This document shows positions 1 to 10,826 of a stretch of DNA of 64,000 nucleotides, piece by piece; position 1 is the stretch's first letter; each line of letters opens with the position of its first letter. The DNA is taken from positions 5,828,508 to 5,892,507 of the forward strand of contig NC_059408.1 in NCBI RefSeq assembly GCF_905220565.1, in the 5' to 3' direction. The stretch is from Melitaea cinxia. Lineage: Eukaryota > Arthropoda > Insecta > Lepidoptera > Nymphalidae. The notes below the pieces were generated by a model. That model did not search any database and was not told where the DNA came from. It saw only the letters and a list, made by a program, of their open reading frames with translations. The translations under genes and the position numbers were made by a program.

Positions 1-248
1 AAGTACCTGCTCGGTGGCACCTCGTATTGAGATAATAAAGGTCACTTGGAGTAGAATAAAATCCATTATTTAGTTAACGAAACCCCACCAAAACATGACT
101 GTTGTAAAATTAATAATGTATGCCATAACAGTCTTTACTGTCATGTAGTAAGAGTATTTTTAACGTAAATGTATGATTATCATTTGAAATGATAGAAACC
201 TGTACATAAGGGCTGTCAATTCCAACACTGTGAAATTTCTACATCAAA

Positions 249-866
249 TAATTGTATTTGCTCGCAAACGAAAAAAAAACCGACTTCAATTACATCGACG
301 AGTAATACAACGCAAATCGACGAAAAAATAGTCAAGTAACTACGCGTTATCAAAGATGACTCAAAAAATAGTTACCAGATCTCGATAAAATTTATATGTG
401 ACCACATAATAAACATCAGTTTTTGATTAAATTAAAAATTATCACAATCGGTACACCCAGTAAAAACTTATTGCGGATTTTCGAGAGTTTCCCTCGATTT
501 CTCTAAGATCTTATCATCAGATCCTGGTTTCACGTACCTGGTATCTTATCACGGTACTAAACTAGGCATGTCCCCTTTCCAACAAAAAAAGAATTATCAA
601 AATCGGTACATCCAGTAGAAAGTTATGCGGTATAATACAACGTAGGTCGACGAAAAAAGCGTCAAGTAAAACGCATTATTAGATATAACTCAAAAAGTAG
701 TTGTTAGATCTCAAATAAATTTAAATGGGACCAATTGACACACACCACCTTTCGATTTAAAAAAAATTGTCGAAATCGGTCTACCCGGTTAAAAGTTCTG
801 ATGTAACATACATAAAAAAATACAGTCGAATTGAGAACCTCCTCCTTTTTTGGAAGTCGGTTAAAA
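249..866 (-). mobile_element. DINE-1/MINE-like (Helentron-type) non-autonomous element, near full length
   Basis: Seen: one end has ATAATTG then the hairpin-like TTTGCTCGCAAA, followed by AAACCGACTTCAA. The other end has CTCC(T)n GGAAGTCGGTTAAA. AACCGACTTC is therefore present at both ends in inverted orientation. The body contains two related blocks (about 305-480 and 635-805), each with GACGAAAAA, GTCAAGTAA, CTCAAAAA and CAGATCTC-like words, so it is internally duplicated. Known: Helentron-derived DINE-1/MINE elements have subterminal inverted repeats, a 3' stem-loop and often a microsatellite core. Inferred: taking the stem-loop as the 3' end, this copy lies on the minus strand. At least ten other copies or fragments occur in the window. 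It could instead be an unclassified MITE-like family. Confidence 0.65.
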
Positions 867-2344
867 AGCCTAGCCTAGCTAAAAGCAAAAGTCATACATT
901 GTATTAAAGTATAAAATATAAGTATATTATCTTTTATGTATAACTGAAGTAAAGAAATATTAAAAGTACCTACCCATTGTGTAAATATTGTCACAATTAT
1001 CACTTTTTAAATTTATGTTACCACTTTAATTGATTTACAGTTATATAATAATTAACATAATTTAAACAGTTTTAGTGTTTCATAAATCATACTTAAGTAT
1101 AATAATTAAATGACGTCAAAGTATTTTCAATATACGCGTAAAATTATATTTATTCATGAGTGAACTTGACTACTAATATGCAATTAAAAAAAAAATCGAT
1201 GTAAATTTTTATTACTACTGACAGCCTTCTACGTCTTACTATTTGGATCCAAGATACAGTAGTAACAGTACTTTTCTCGCTTTAAAAAAGTAGTTTATAT
1301 TGTAATATTAGTTTACATTGCCGAAATGTAATGTTCTACTATCAGCTGTATTGAAGGTTTTTTTATATACTATTACGAGTATCTATACACATTAGACCTC
1401 CTGCATGGTTTCATTCATGTATTTTCTCAATACTTGACTGTTAGGTAAACGTTTATAGTTTACGCTTTGTGAGAGTATTGTGTTATCCAAATTTAGTATG
1501 AAAGAGAAAGGGAAGATTTAAGTAAATAATATAACAAAAAAGTTTCGTGGTTTGCTGTTCTTCTTTTCTTTTTGTAGGTAGTTATATTACTAATATATAA
1601 TTATTGTAAAATATAATAATATCTATATGTAAGTATGAATGAGTAACTATTCGAAATATTGCAGAGCTATCAAGTATTTCTTACACATCAATTTCAATTT
1701 TTTTACGTTACGTATGACAAGTGATGTGTTACGGCTTTACGCCTATAAGTACCTAGGTACCTCAAAGAGTATAACAGTTTGAGTGTTTTTATTTATATTT
1801 AGAGCGTAGTGGATTTTGTTAACGCTGAAACAATTTTTTTTTTGTCAAAATTTTATACAATAATTTCAAAGTATAAGAAAAACTTTTTCAACCGTACAAT
1901 CTTTCACCACTGCCGTGATCGTGTTATTAGGATGCCAAATTCCTAAAACTTGGCTTACCAGACATTATTTGTAAAAAGAATGATTGCCAAAATTAATTAA
2001 ATTTATGTTTCAACCTCCATTCGCTTCCCTATTATGATGACGAACCCGTCAATTAATTTTTTATTTTATAGGATTATATGTTGGTATTACTTAACGTACC
2101 ATGCGGCTTTAAAGTTCGCGTTAAATTTTGAAATGCGTTGGTTTATTTATTATTTACGCCCAATATTTCACTTTCGTGTCATAGTGCTATATGTAATCTG
2201 TGTAGACTGCCAAAGAAATTTTGCAAATATATCTAGAAGACGCTGAGTCTGTTGTACCTATGTAAACCAGCAAATAACATTCCCAAATATTGTATTATAT
2301 ATTTAAGTATAAGTTTTTTATATTTAAGTATAATTTTTTTACAG
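867..2344. other. AT-rich DNA, no gene recognised
   Basis: No splice-framed ORF, RNA gene or clear repeat was seen. It holds only homopolymer runs and a short GTACCTAGGTAC palindrome near 1750. Confidence 0.5.
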
Positions 2345-2520
2345 GGCACTACACCTCGGGACACCGAGGTTGCTCCAGGAAGTTGTCGGCAACGTGAAGA
2401 GTCTGCTAGGCTTCCTCAAGGAGCTAGACTGGCACGAATAGTGCCCCCCAGCCAATCACGCAAAATAGGCGCACCATGACGTCGAGTTGCGGAAAAAAGC
2501 CCGTGAACAACAACAACAAC
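2345..2520 (+). mobile_element. Non-LTR retrotransposon 3' end (5'-truncated)
   Basis: This GC-richer block lies in AT-rich DNA. From 2346 an open frame of 31 codons (ALHLGTPRLL...LDWHE) ends at TAG 2439-2441. About 60 nt of GC-rich 3' UTR follows, then a (CAA)n tail at 2507-2520. A terminal coding frame, short UTR and simple-repeat tail fit a 5'-truncated LINE. Flanking ATAATTTTTTTA (2330-2341) and ATAAGTTTTTTA (2521-2532) differ by one base and may be the target-site duplication. The AG at 2343-2344 resembles a splice acceptor, but the in-frame stop and the tail argue against a host exon. The LINE clade cannot be assigned from so short a piece. Confidence 0.6.
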
Positions 2521-2521
2521 A

Positions 2522-3287
2522 TAAGTTTTTTAACTCTATATATAAATATTAAAATAAATTAAAAATTAATTAAACGTCTAAATAATCATACAATATTGTG
2601 GGACACAAGTAAAAGCGCCTGAAAATATTTAATAGCAATATCACGTTAAGTATTTATTGCTATAGTAACCAGGGGTTGGTACTTTTGAAAAATGTACCTA
2701 TGTGGATAAGTAAAAACTTAACTGTAACAAAAATTTATTATTATTTTTGCGGTAGCTTATTTGAACATCTTTATGACTAGAAGAGCCTTCCACACATGAT
2801 TTATTACCACCAATATTTTCCAGACTTCTTGTTTGGATGAAACAAATGACTTAAATTATTTTTTGTAATACACATTTGATTAACGAGCTATATAGTCTTT
2901 TAAAACCAGTTCGTTTTTTTTTAAAGATCCAGTTTAGATCAAAAAAAATTTTTTGATTAATATCAAATTAAAACTCAATAAACTAGGTCATTGTTTGTCA
3001 TTGTTTGCATGTATGGTGTTATCGTTTCAAACACTATTTTCTGCACACACTAAACCTGGCTGGTGATTTTATTTGTTACAAAATTACCTAATTAAGTTAA
3101 AAAAATAAATATAATTTAATTTTTTATAATATTTTTTTAAAGTAAGATACTTATAGAATAGGGAATGAAAACCAATCCGTAGGGTTTTCTTTTGAAGTTT
3201 ACTTAAGAAGTTTCTTGTTAAGATGTTTCTTTTATAACAACAAGTTTACAACTTTCGAGAAAAATCAATATATGGGTAGGTTTAAAT
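2522..3287. other. AT-rich DNA, no gene recognised
   Basis: Nothing recognisable apart from A/T runs. Confidence 0.5.
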
Positions 3288-3345
3288 AAAAATCGGCCAT
3301 GTGCGAGTCGGACTCGCATACCGAGGATTCCTTATAAACAAAATT
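3288..3345 (+). repeat. Fragment of a common insect repeat with GTGCGAGTCGGACTCGC core
   Basis: AAAAATCGGCCATGTGCGAG leads into GTGCGAGTCGGACTCGC, whose arms GCGAGTC and GACTCGC are inverted, and then CCGAGGATTCC. I recall this signature from widespread lepidopteran repeats. Only the head is present, and the (AT)n tract follows shortly after. Confidence 0.5.
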
Positions 3346-3367
3346 ATTAAAAAAAAAGTATATGATG

Positions 3368-3371
<4 letters not shown>

Positions 3372-3418
<47 letters not shown>
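3372..3418. repeat. (AT)n microsatellite, 47 bp
   Basis: Uninterrupted alternating TA tract just downstream of the repeat fragment at 3288. Confidence 0.95.
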
Positions 3419-3420
<2 letters not shown>

Positions 3421-3917
3421 TAAAAAGTTCATTGTTTATTTTTATTTTATTATATAGGAAAACACATGTATACTAACTGTGTAACATTACATTCAACACA
3501 TCTTTGGAAATATGTATTATAAGTATAAAATAAGCACTACGTTTTAGATAAAACAAAAAAAAGTTATTCTAAATATTCTATATTCAGAACTAAAAGTAAA
3601 ATAATTAAGCAATTTAAATTTAAATTAGCAAGCTTAGTTCCTCGAGACATAAAAGTGTACTTCAAGACAATTAGATAATAAAATCCTACTTTAGTTACAT
3701 TAATTCTTATTTTATTTGAATAGGTACGTAATGTTATTTGTTATAATTGAGAATATTTACTATTTTCCGTTAAACGTACGAAAATAAAAGTGTGTGTGTC
3801 AGCTCTTATGGACGACTGGAGTTAGTTCCTTCAGATCGACTGTCTAAATAGGCACAAAAAAGGGCTTAACCTTAATTAAATAAACGAACCAAATAACGTC
3901 AAACGATAATATAATAA
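3419..3917. other. AT-rich DNA, no gene recognised
   Basis: No gene or known repeat seen. Confidence 0.5.
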
Positions 3918-3957
3918 CGATAGATGGCGTTATTTAACGTCGTAACGCCATCTATCG
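3918..3957. repeat. Perfect 15-bp inverted repeat around 10 nt
   Basis: Arm CGATAGATGGCGTTA (3918-3932), spacer 3933-3942, arm TAACGCCATCTATCG (3943-3957), with no mismatch. A third copy of the motif, CGATAGATGGCG, lies at 3973-3984. ATAGATGGCG is a frequent terminal word of arthropod interspersed repeats, so this may be an element end or two abutting ends. No transposon body could be defined. Confidence 0.8.
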
Positions 3958-6125
3958 GAAACTTATTGGGTTCGATAGATGGCGCACAAAAACGTAACGA
4001 GGTCATTCGTTCAGTAAATTTTACTATTCATAATTTTTTCATAACGGGGATCTTATATGAAAATCGATTCTTAAGAAGTAAATTCCAAAAAGGAGGTAGT
4101 CCGGTTAGGACATTTCTAATGCCGTGTTCACCATTCATTAAAACTAAAAATAGAACATGGAAAATACCCCTTTTTACGTCCACAAATTTAATAAAAAATT
4201 AAAAAAATAATAATAATTTTAGTAATGAAAATTAATGTCAGCTTAAAAACTATGATTTTATTCTCTTTTCACAAAGTATCATTGGTTACTAAAACACAAT
4301 GAACAATCATATAAAAATGACAGATTCCAAATTCAAATGTATTATTTTATTTTTATTTGTACCAGTATTTACGGTCAGACTGTATATATACATTGTAATT
4401 ATTTTTTGATTACACTAACTGTTTTAAGAAAATGTAAGTTTAACTAGTTCAGAAAAACTCATAATACTTTTTTACGTTTTATCCAGTTGCAGCAATTAGT
4501 TGGTTCTTGTAAAATGTAGGCCACCGGTTTTTAATTAATATACGAACTTTCTAAGTCATTTGGAGTTTTCTCGTTGTATTCGTGGAAAAGGCCGCAACAA
4601 TGTAAAGTATTTATTCCGGTTCATTTTCTAACAGTCTTCTTTTAAGTTGTGAACAGTATAATTTCATACACGATTTGGGTTAAAACGGATTCATTTGGGA
4701 TCGTCTCAAAAGCTAAACGGGTTTAATATTTATGCGAAACTTCTAATACGTCCTTGGAATCTACTAAGCTTCGACCATCACGTATTGAACATTATCTGAA
4801 ATTCTAGTCTGCAATATTAAATTTTTGTTGACCTGGTCAGCGAAACAGAATTTCTACCGTTTCAGTACATCTTAAACTTGAATTTATTAAGTGTTAAAGT
4901 CGTGACTTACAAACATTCTTAAATATAATAATTACAAATGTTAGATTTAAAAAAAAACTTGGTAAGGTGGCTTTTTTAATGCCACAAGTAATTAATTTTT
5001 AACCATTGGAAGCAAAATTTAAGTGAAACAATTAACTCCTAAGTTTTGTTGGCCGAATGTTTTGACGCAAAGCGCTCTGGATCCATTTTAAACAATTCCA
5101 AAGATTCACGAAGAAATGTTACTCGAATTCATTTCTACTAAAGTGAAATCAGTAGAAGATCATCGTGCAAGAATTTATGATCCAAAGATAAGGTCATAGA
5201 AAATGTCTTTTATCTCACACATTAAATTGGTTTTAAGTTTAATGACTAGAAATATTCAAATCTAAGTGACCTGTAGAAGATTGCTGTTTTGTTTCTATTT
5301 TCTCAGATCGTCGTGTACGAGTTATAATAAGTACTTCAAAAATAATGGTTAGATTTTGCACACACTTGCAGAAATAATAACTTTTATCGTTACAAAAGTT
5401 ATCCGATTATTTTGCTTCGTCAATTCTAACGAAGCGTTCTAAAATAGCCCTATTTCAAAACAATATTACCCCGTTCGTTTTTCTTTCGTTCTTATACCAA
5501 TTTTCATTACAATCTGGACAGTATCTCCTTATTTAATTTGTCGAAAGAACTGAAGTTCACGCTGACACTTTTGTTTTAAATTGGGTTAGAGTATCATTTC
5601 TGAAATATTTTTCAATTCTCTAAAAAGAAATTATCAAATATTAATAGAGAAGATTATATGAAGATAGATAATCGACAAAAATATTCATTAACGTTGACAT
5701 CACAAATGCGAGAACGTAAGTAGCTATGCATTTTTCATATCATTTGGGTTGCCTTGAATGCATTACAGTTTCTCAGGTTTTTGCGAATATCGAGTTTGAA
5801 ATTTTTATATCGGCGCTGAGGGCTGGTAAATGATCTGTATTTAATGAATTAAATGTAAACGTAGGGTTTTTATACTAAGCCTTTATGGTAACATAATTTT
5901 TATATCATTAGACCCTTTACAGATTTTTATATCATTAGTAATTTAAACTAGTTTTAAAATTCATGGAAGTCATAGAATCACTCCTAAAAGAATTGTTTTT
6001 CCTCAAGGCTAAAGATCATTTAATTAAATCAGCAGGTACAGTTTCAATCAAAAAAGCAAGGTTGCTTTGTATATGAACTACATTATCAAAAATCAAGCAG
6101 AAAATAAACATAAGTTTGATTTCCT
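3958..6125. other. Non-repetitive AT-rich DNA, no gene recognised
   Basis: A 92-codon open frame at 3924-4202 begins inside the palindrome and has no recognisable domain, so I treat it as chance. The rest shows no exon, RNA gene or familiar repeat. Confidence 0.5.
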
Positions 6126-6440
6126 ATTTTTTTTAATACAACTAGGTATGTTAATAAGTTTACGACTCACCTGATGGTAAGCGAATACGTAGCCTTTAAA
6201 AGCCTAATACCAGAAGCTTAGCGAAAGCTTTGCTACCCCTACCCCCCCCCCAATCGTCCGTAGCAGCTGATCATTGCTTGGCTAGCTTGATCATTTTACT
6301 CACCACAGGAACATAACACTGCTTAAAAGCAGCATTACTTAGCTGTGATCTTCTTTAAGTTCGAGGTACTTCCCCAACCGGGCTCCTGTAGATTATAAGC
6401 ATAGTATTTCCGATATTTCTTGCTGTGCCCTACCTAACTC
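6126..6440 (-). mobile_element. SINE-like retroposon copy (family with GGCAAACAAGCGTACGG, here decayed)
   Basis: The + strand starts with poly-T and TACAACTAGGT, then CACCTGATGGTAAGCG, TTAGCTGTGATCTTCT and TGCTGTGCCCTACCT. On the minus strand this is a ~280-bp unit starting near TGAGGTAGGGCACAGCAGG and ending in poly-A. Other copies (7892, 23085, 31089, 48049; decayed at 27215 and 52197) mostly start at the same 5' point, as expected for a SINE-like unit and not for random LINE truncations. I see no convincing pol III A and B boxes, so a LINE 3' UTR remains possible. Confidence 0.6.
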
Positions 6441-6903
6441 AGTGAAATATTTTTTTTTTAAGTAATTATATAATATAATTGGAATATGTACAATTGTACA
6501 TAATTGTGAAGGTAGTTATACCATATTGTGCTACGTTGCGCATTAAAATATTAAAAAGTAAAGGATGTTTTTTGAATTTTGTGTACTACTAGGATTTCTA
6601 AAAAATTTTCAACAACTGAATTACAACTAAACTACTTTTCTTAATATTGGATAGAGAAAAATATAATATTGGTCTTTACGACCAAAAGCGTTGATTAAGT
6701 ATTAAAGTTGAATAGCAGTCTACTCAAAAAAGAAGCGCTTTTGCAGCGGTAATTCGACAATGAGCGATAGAGTACTATTGTCGGCATCATATTATCTTTT
6801 TTATTAATAACTCCGACCTCTTTATGCACGAATAAACTTTGCAAAATTATCTTGTCACACGATTACGCAATTAATTCGCTATTTTTGTTTTTGTATGCTG
6901 TAG
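6441..6903. other. AT-rich DNA upstream of the CpG-rich exon candidate
   Basis: No coding signal. A pyrimidine-rich stretch ending in TAG at 6901-6903 could be a splice acceptor for an exon starting at 6904. Confidence 0.4.
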
Positions 6904-7227
6904 AGGACGAGGTAGATCGCCCGGACCGTTGTCATGACGACGGGGGGCGCTGGCGGCGCGCGCCGCATCCCAGCGGCAGAAGCGATTTCACCACAGCTGC
7001 GGAGGCTGTGTCGAACCGTCCTAAACAGTTTTTTGACGTAACGGGTACACACTGCGTCATGCTTACCCTCTGACAGCTAATATTCTGCTTCACAGAAAGA
7101 AAGTGGTGTACGTCTCAGTGATAGTGCATGAGTGTGCGTGGTTTTAGGTATCGTGCAATGGTGCGGGGTGGGACGTAAATGTGACTGAGACTGGCTGCAG
7201 GGGAGGGGCGCTTTCACGCTTGATATC
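6900..7227 (+). promoter_or_regulatory. CpG-rich island: probable 5' UTR / promoter-proximal region of a host gene
   Basis: The densest CpG cluster in the window is at 6905-6970, including the 14-bp palindrome GCGGCGCGCGCCGC (6953-6966). Base composition stays balanced up to 7220 and then returns to AT-rich. An arthropod initiator-like TCAGTG lies near 7115. An upstream open frame (ATG 7158-7160, six codons, then TAA) precedes the main ATG. TGA at 7186-7188 closes the frame of the main ATG, so 7228 is its first start. Two readings fit: transcription starts inside the island, or the island is a second exon entered at the acceptor ending 6903. Another ATG at 6936 opens a 35-codon frame ending in TAA. 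I see no TATA box and do not claim a precise start site. Confidence 0.5.
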
Positions 7228-7249
7228 ATGCCTTTCGAATTGAGATCAG
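7228..7249 (+). CDS. Candidate first coding exon (MPFELRS + 1 nt) of an unidentified gene
   Basis: ATG CCT TTC GAA TTG AGA TCA G is followed directly by GTAAGC. The donor CAG|GTAAGC is close to the metazoan consensus, and the ATG has A at -3. The exon would encode MPFELRS and end in phase 1 (one base of the next codon). It lies at the 3' edge of the CpG-rich island, the usual place for a first coding exon. I cannot identify the protein from seven residues, and I found no downstream exon in the rest of the window, so the intron would exceed 56 kb. Chance ATG plus donor is the main alternative. Confidence 0.4.
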
Positions 7250-7806
7250 GTAAGCTTTACTGAAACCGCTTACGAATTGCTTATGAATGAGACATTTGTT
7301 TTGCTGCTATATGAACAATTGTGCTTAGATTGTTCTTTTGATAACGAACAATACTGTTTTATTTGCTTGTGGATGTATTGTGCTTTGCTAAATGTGAGAT
7401 TAAAACCTTATCGAGTATTATGTTAGTTATTTTAGCATCGCAACGTAATATCAATGCGGGTTGCAAAATTTGTGCATAATTTTCATTGTATTGTGATATA
7501 GTTAGATTAGTTACCGTTTAGATTATATTAGTTGGATTTAGTCAAATGATATCAGCTTAAATAAGAATGTATATCATTTGGTTGTTATTCTTATTTCACA
7601 TGTTTCCAGGTTAAATGAGATGACTTGCCACATTTCACAAAAACATCAACATTATATTAGTGATTCGACGATCCGTCGTTTATTATAATCACTTTTAGGT
7701 ATACGTAGGACTTTGTACGTAAAAAAACATATTTATTAACTTTACACATATTTACACGAATTAAATCATTTTTATCGAAATAAAATTTAAGTCAAAAATA
7801 TATTTA
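7250..7806. other. Start of the presumed long intron, no element recognised
   Basis: AT-rich and unique-looking. No repeat or exon seen. Confidence 0.5.
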
Positions 7807-7891
7807 TCTTACATATAAAGTTCTCATGTTAACTTGTGTTAGTTACCATACTCCTCCGAGACGGCTTGACCGATTTTTATGGATTTTTGTA

Positions 7892-8444
7892 TTTTTTTTT
7901 ATATCACTAGGTCGGCAAACAAGCGTACGGCTCAGCTGATGGTAAGAGATTACCGTAGCTTATAGACGCCTGCAACACCAGAAGCATCGCAAGCGCGTTG
8001 GTGACCCAATCTCCAATCCCTCTCCTCCCCAGGAGCTCTGGTCACCTTACTCACCAACAGGAACGCAATACTGATTGAAAACGGTATTATTTATCTGTGA
8101 TCTTCTATAAGGTATATATTTTTTTCTTTAATAATTATGTAAGTCTATCATATCGTAGTTTTTATCTATTTATTATTGATTTTTCCTTGTATTTTTCCTT
8201 CTTAATTTGTGCACACTTCTAACCGCTGCTACTGTATCGTGTCCAGTACCCAAAGGTTATCTGGAAGAAATCGCTATTTAGCGATAAGATCGCCTTTGTA
8301 CATCTTGTATTGTATCTTTCTTTATATGTGTCTGTATTTTGGTGTACTTTAAGAATAAATAAATAAATAAATAACGTTGAGGTACTACCCCAGTCGGGCT
8401 GCTCCATATTTTGAGCAGGAAATTCTTGCTGTGCCCAACCTCAG
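7892..8444 (-). mobile_element. SINE-like retroposon inserted in a Helitron
   Basis: A good copy of the GGCAAACAAGCGTACGG family: poly-T at 7892-7900, GGTAAGAGATTACCGTAGCT, GGAGCTCTGGTCACCTTACT, then CCCAGTCGGGCTGCTCC and AGCAGGAAAT at the far end. On the minus strand it ends in poly-A. It interrupts the Helitron body between GGATTTTTGTAT and the GAATATCGGGTAGG stretch, so it is younger than the Helitron. Confidence 0.75.
8114..8374 (+). mobile_element. LINE/SINE 3' tail nested inside the SINE-like copy
   Basis: Interrupts the SINE-like unit between CTATAAGGT and CGTTGAGGTACTACCC. It contains TCTGGAAGAAATCGCTATTT, with a small TCGCTA/TAGCGA stem, then GCCTTTGTACATC and an (AATA)n tail. A related piece with the same tail type is at 48220-48523, inserted a few bases away in another copy of the same host family. 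Simple-repeat tail and 5' truncation fit a non-LTR retroelement. I cannot name the clade. Confidence 0.6.
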
Positions 8445-8579
8445 TTGCAGTTGGTATGAATATCGGGTAGGTCTGAGAATCGGCCAACATCTATTTTTCA
8501 TAACCATATATTATAAGGAGTGGAGGGGGATTAAGGGGGCGAATAACATAGGCAGAACAACGTTTCCGGGGTCAGCTAG

Positions 8580-10492
8580 TTATATATAATAGTATGGTAA
8601 ATTACACACGCTCTTATAATATTTCATAGTAAAATGGATGAAATCACAAATGTTCTTTATTTTCTTTTATTTTATTGTATTCGCATTGACTAAAAAATAT
8701 ATTCAATCTTTATAATTTAATGGTATTCCTTTTTGTCGCTTTAGAATTTCAATAATCGCACACTTAATGGTCTTTTCTGTAACGGACTGTAAATTATTAC
8801 TTTTACATTTATCGTGAATCGTGATTCGTCTTCTTGCTTGTTGGCAAATTGGCAAAATTTCTGCGAAAGCATGAAGATCAAGATTTGTTCCTTTGACTAC
8901 TCGCATGAATAACATTAGGTAGCAATGATTGTTTACTTTTAGCGTTTTTCTTAACTACTCTTTAGTAAATGTTAGTATATAATGTTATTGTTTCAAAGAC
9001 GCGTATAACAACCATTTTAATAGAATTGTAATGTCATAATCTTATTGTAACCATAAATTGAGTTTCCCTTTCTTTGGAAAAATTATCTTATTATATTTTT
9101 AGTCTATAAAAACTCATTGACCTTAGGGGTAAATGTTTCACTATCCAGTCCTTTAGTGTATTATAGCCTCTTGGGTGATTAATTATTATTAAGTAGCCGT
9201 TGAAGCGAGACGATAATAAAAAAGTTACGTAGGAATTGTCACTGAAATGATGTACGAGGTATTATCTAAGGTGTTTTCTTGGAAAATAAAATTGAGTGAT
9301 TGATTTTTTCCCTTACAGACGAGATTAATGACGTACCGCATAACAATGTGGATTTACGATTAATGAGGCTTTTTAAATTATTTTTTTACGTTATTATTTC
9401 CAGTCAGTCTGTATCTTCTGTGTCACGCTGAAAATATTGTATGGATTTAAATGAAACGCCATGATTTATGTGACAAGATTTAAGATACTAAATATGTAAT
9501 TTTTATACATAAATCCAGAACAGTTATTTATCCTTGGGTAAGAAATTGTAAGTCAATATACGTATATAATTTTGTATAAAAGTAAAATTTTTACAAGTAA
9601 AAAATAAAGTAAAAAATAATAATAATAACAGGTATGTATAAAATGACCTTTATTATTTATTTAATAAGTCAAATAACTTCGAAAATTACAATTTTTAAAT
9701 TTGAATTAAAAGTGTGGTTCTATTTAAAATCGACTTACAATTTTGGATTATAATTTGCATATAAATTATATAGCATACCGAGATCTCTTTAAAGGAAACC
9801 GCCGGAATGAGACAGCAAAGAAAACACTGCTTTTACTAAAAAACCTAGACTTTGTATGAGAAAGACGTCGTTTATCATCAAAGAACTTTCTGATATTATT
9901 TTATGTAAAGGAATGACGGAACATTGAAAGGGTAAAAAAAACTGTTACGAATGTAAATTCGTAAAATATATAATTCCAGAATGTTCTATGTATTTTCATG
10001 GACCTAAACTCGGCATAGTCTGTTACCAAGTTAAAATAGTTTAAGAGTTTATGGATATACGCGCCTCGCGGTTACACCTGCATAATTTTCGCTCTCTCGA
10101 ATATCGAAATAAAAAGTAACTAATAGGTTTTTCAAGATTTCCAGCTATCTACGTCCTACATTTTTACTCAATCACTCCAGTTTTTGTGTTAAAGAATTAC
10201 AAACATCTTTCTCGCCTCGCAGATTTGGGCATTTCTATATTATTGTATTCATATGTTTAATTCCCGAAATATTTACGTCATAGTTAATCTTATCTGATAC
10301 TAATAAAAGAAGAGACGGTTTATATGTCCGGTTATACTGTGAAAAATATTACACCGGTCAGAATAATACTTATACCATAGATGCAGCGTGTTTCGGAGAA
10401 GGTTTTAGTATATGATATGTTGGGATTACTTATAGTGTAAAAAAATATGGACGGACAAGAGGTCTGGTCGCTAAACTCGATCGGTTAATTAG
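8580..10492. other. AT-rich DNA without a recognised gene
   Basis: The minus-strand frame 8703-8915 (70 codons, ending KRQKGIPLNYKD) is outside any repeat I can recognise and has a less biased composition than most frames here. It shows no known motif and no splice context that I could establish, so I do not call it a gene. The rest shows nothing recognisable. Confidence 0.4.
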
Positions 10493-10826
10493 CTGCTGTG
10501 TGGTTACGGCAGTAAAGAATATAGCCACCCCCTCTCTTCCCGTGGGTGTCGTAAAAGGCGACTAAGGGATAACACATTTCCATTACCAACTTGGAAGTTA
10601 AGAAGCTGATCGATGGCGGGATAGCAATCCAACTGCTGGGTTTGAAATACAGAGGCCGAACACGGGCAGTAGCGTCTTCGGTGCGACATACCCAGTCCTG
10701 CGCTCACCAACCCGCCGGCCCAGCGTGGTGACTGTGGGCAAAACACATGAGTTCGTGCCATAATGTTTGGCGCGAACTTAGGGAGGCCTATATCCAGCAG
10801 TGGACTGCGATAGGCTGAAGTGATCT
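10493..10826 (+). mobile_element. Retroposon of the CTGTGTGGCTACGGCA...CAGCAGTGGACTGCGATAGG family
   Basis: About 330 bp. It starts CTGTGTGGTTACGGCAGTAAAG, then CCCGTGGGTGTCGTAA, AACTGCTGGGTTTGAAATAC, AGCGTGGTGACTGTGGGCAA, and ends GGGAGGCCTATATCCAGCAG, TGGACTGCGATAGGCTGAAG. The last ~60 nt read as the C-terminus of a LINE reverse transcriptase (EAYxQQWTAIG*), but the upstream part is not coding. The unit therefore looks like a SINE-like element carrying a LINE-derived tail. Further copies are at 30602, 34735 and 57470, and several tail fragments exist. The open frame on the opposite strand (10504-10761) is a shadow. Confidence 0.75.

Larger units (their letters stand above)
7807..8579 (+). 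mobile_element. Non-autonomous Helitron, interrupted by nested insertions
   Basis: Starts TCTTACATATAAAGTTCTC after an A (7806) and ends GGGGTCAGCTAG before a T (8580). Helitrons start with TC, end with CTRR and insert between A and T, so both ends and both flanks fit. Internal words include ATACTCCTCCGAGACGGCTT, GACCGATTTTTATGG and GGTAGGTCTGAGAATCGG. The same family occurs in reverse at 25456-25636. A SINE-like copy on the minus strand (7892-8444) splits the body and is itself split by a LINE tail. Without the insertions the Helitron would be about 220 bp. No Rep/helicase coding is present, so it would depend on an autonomous partner. Confidence 0.75.

Noticed and set aside
2345..2441. Host exon with splice acceptor at 2343-2344
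   Set aside because: The frame ends within 31 codons at a stop, followed by a short UTR and (CAA)n tail, which fits a LINE 3' end better.
3924..4202. 92-codon open frame on the + strand
   Set aside because: It starts inside the palindrome, has no recognisable domain, and composition is that of AT-rich non-coding DNA.
6852..7073. 73-codon frame through the CpG-rich block
   Set aside because: It lacks an ATG start (begins TTG) and runs through both AT-rich upstream DNA and the island. The ATG at 7228 with its donor is a better coding candidate.
8703..8915. 70-codon minus-strand frame ending KRQKGIPLNYKD
   Set aside because: It is not low-complexity, but no motif, splice signal or homologue is recognisable, and frames of this length are expected by chance in 64 kb.
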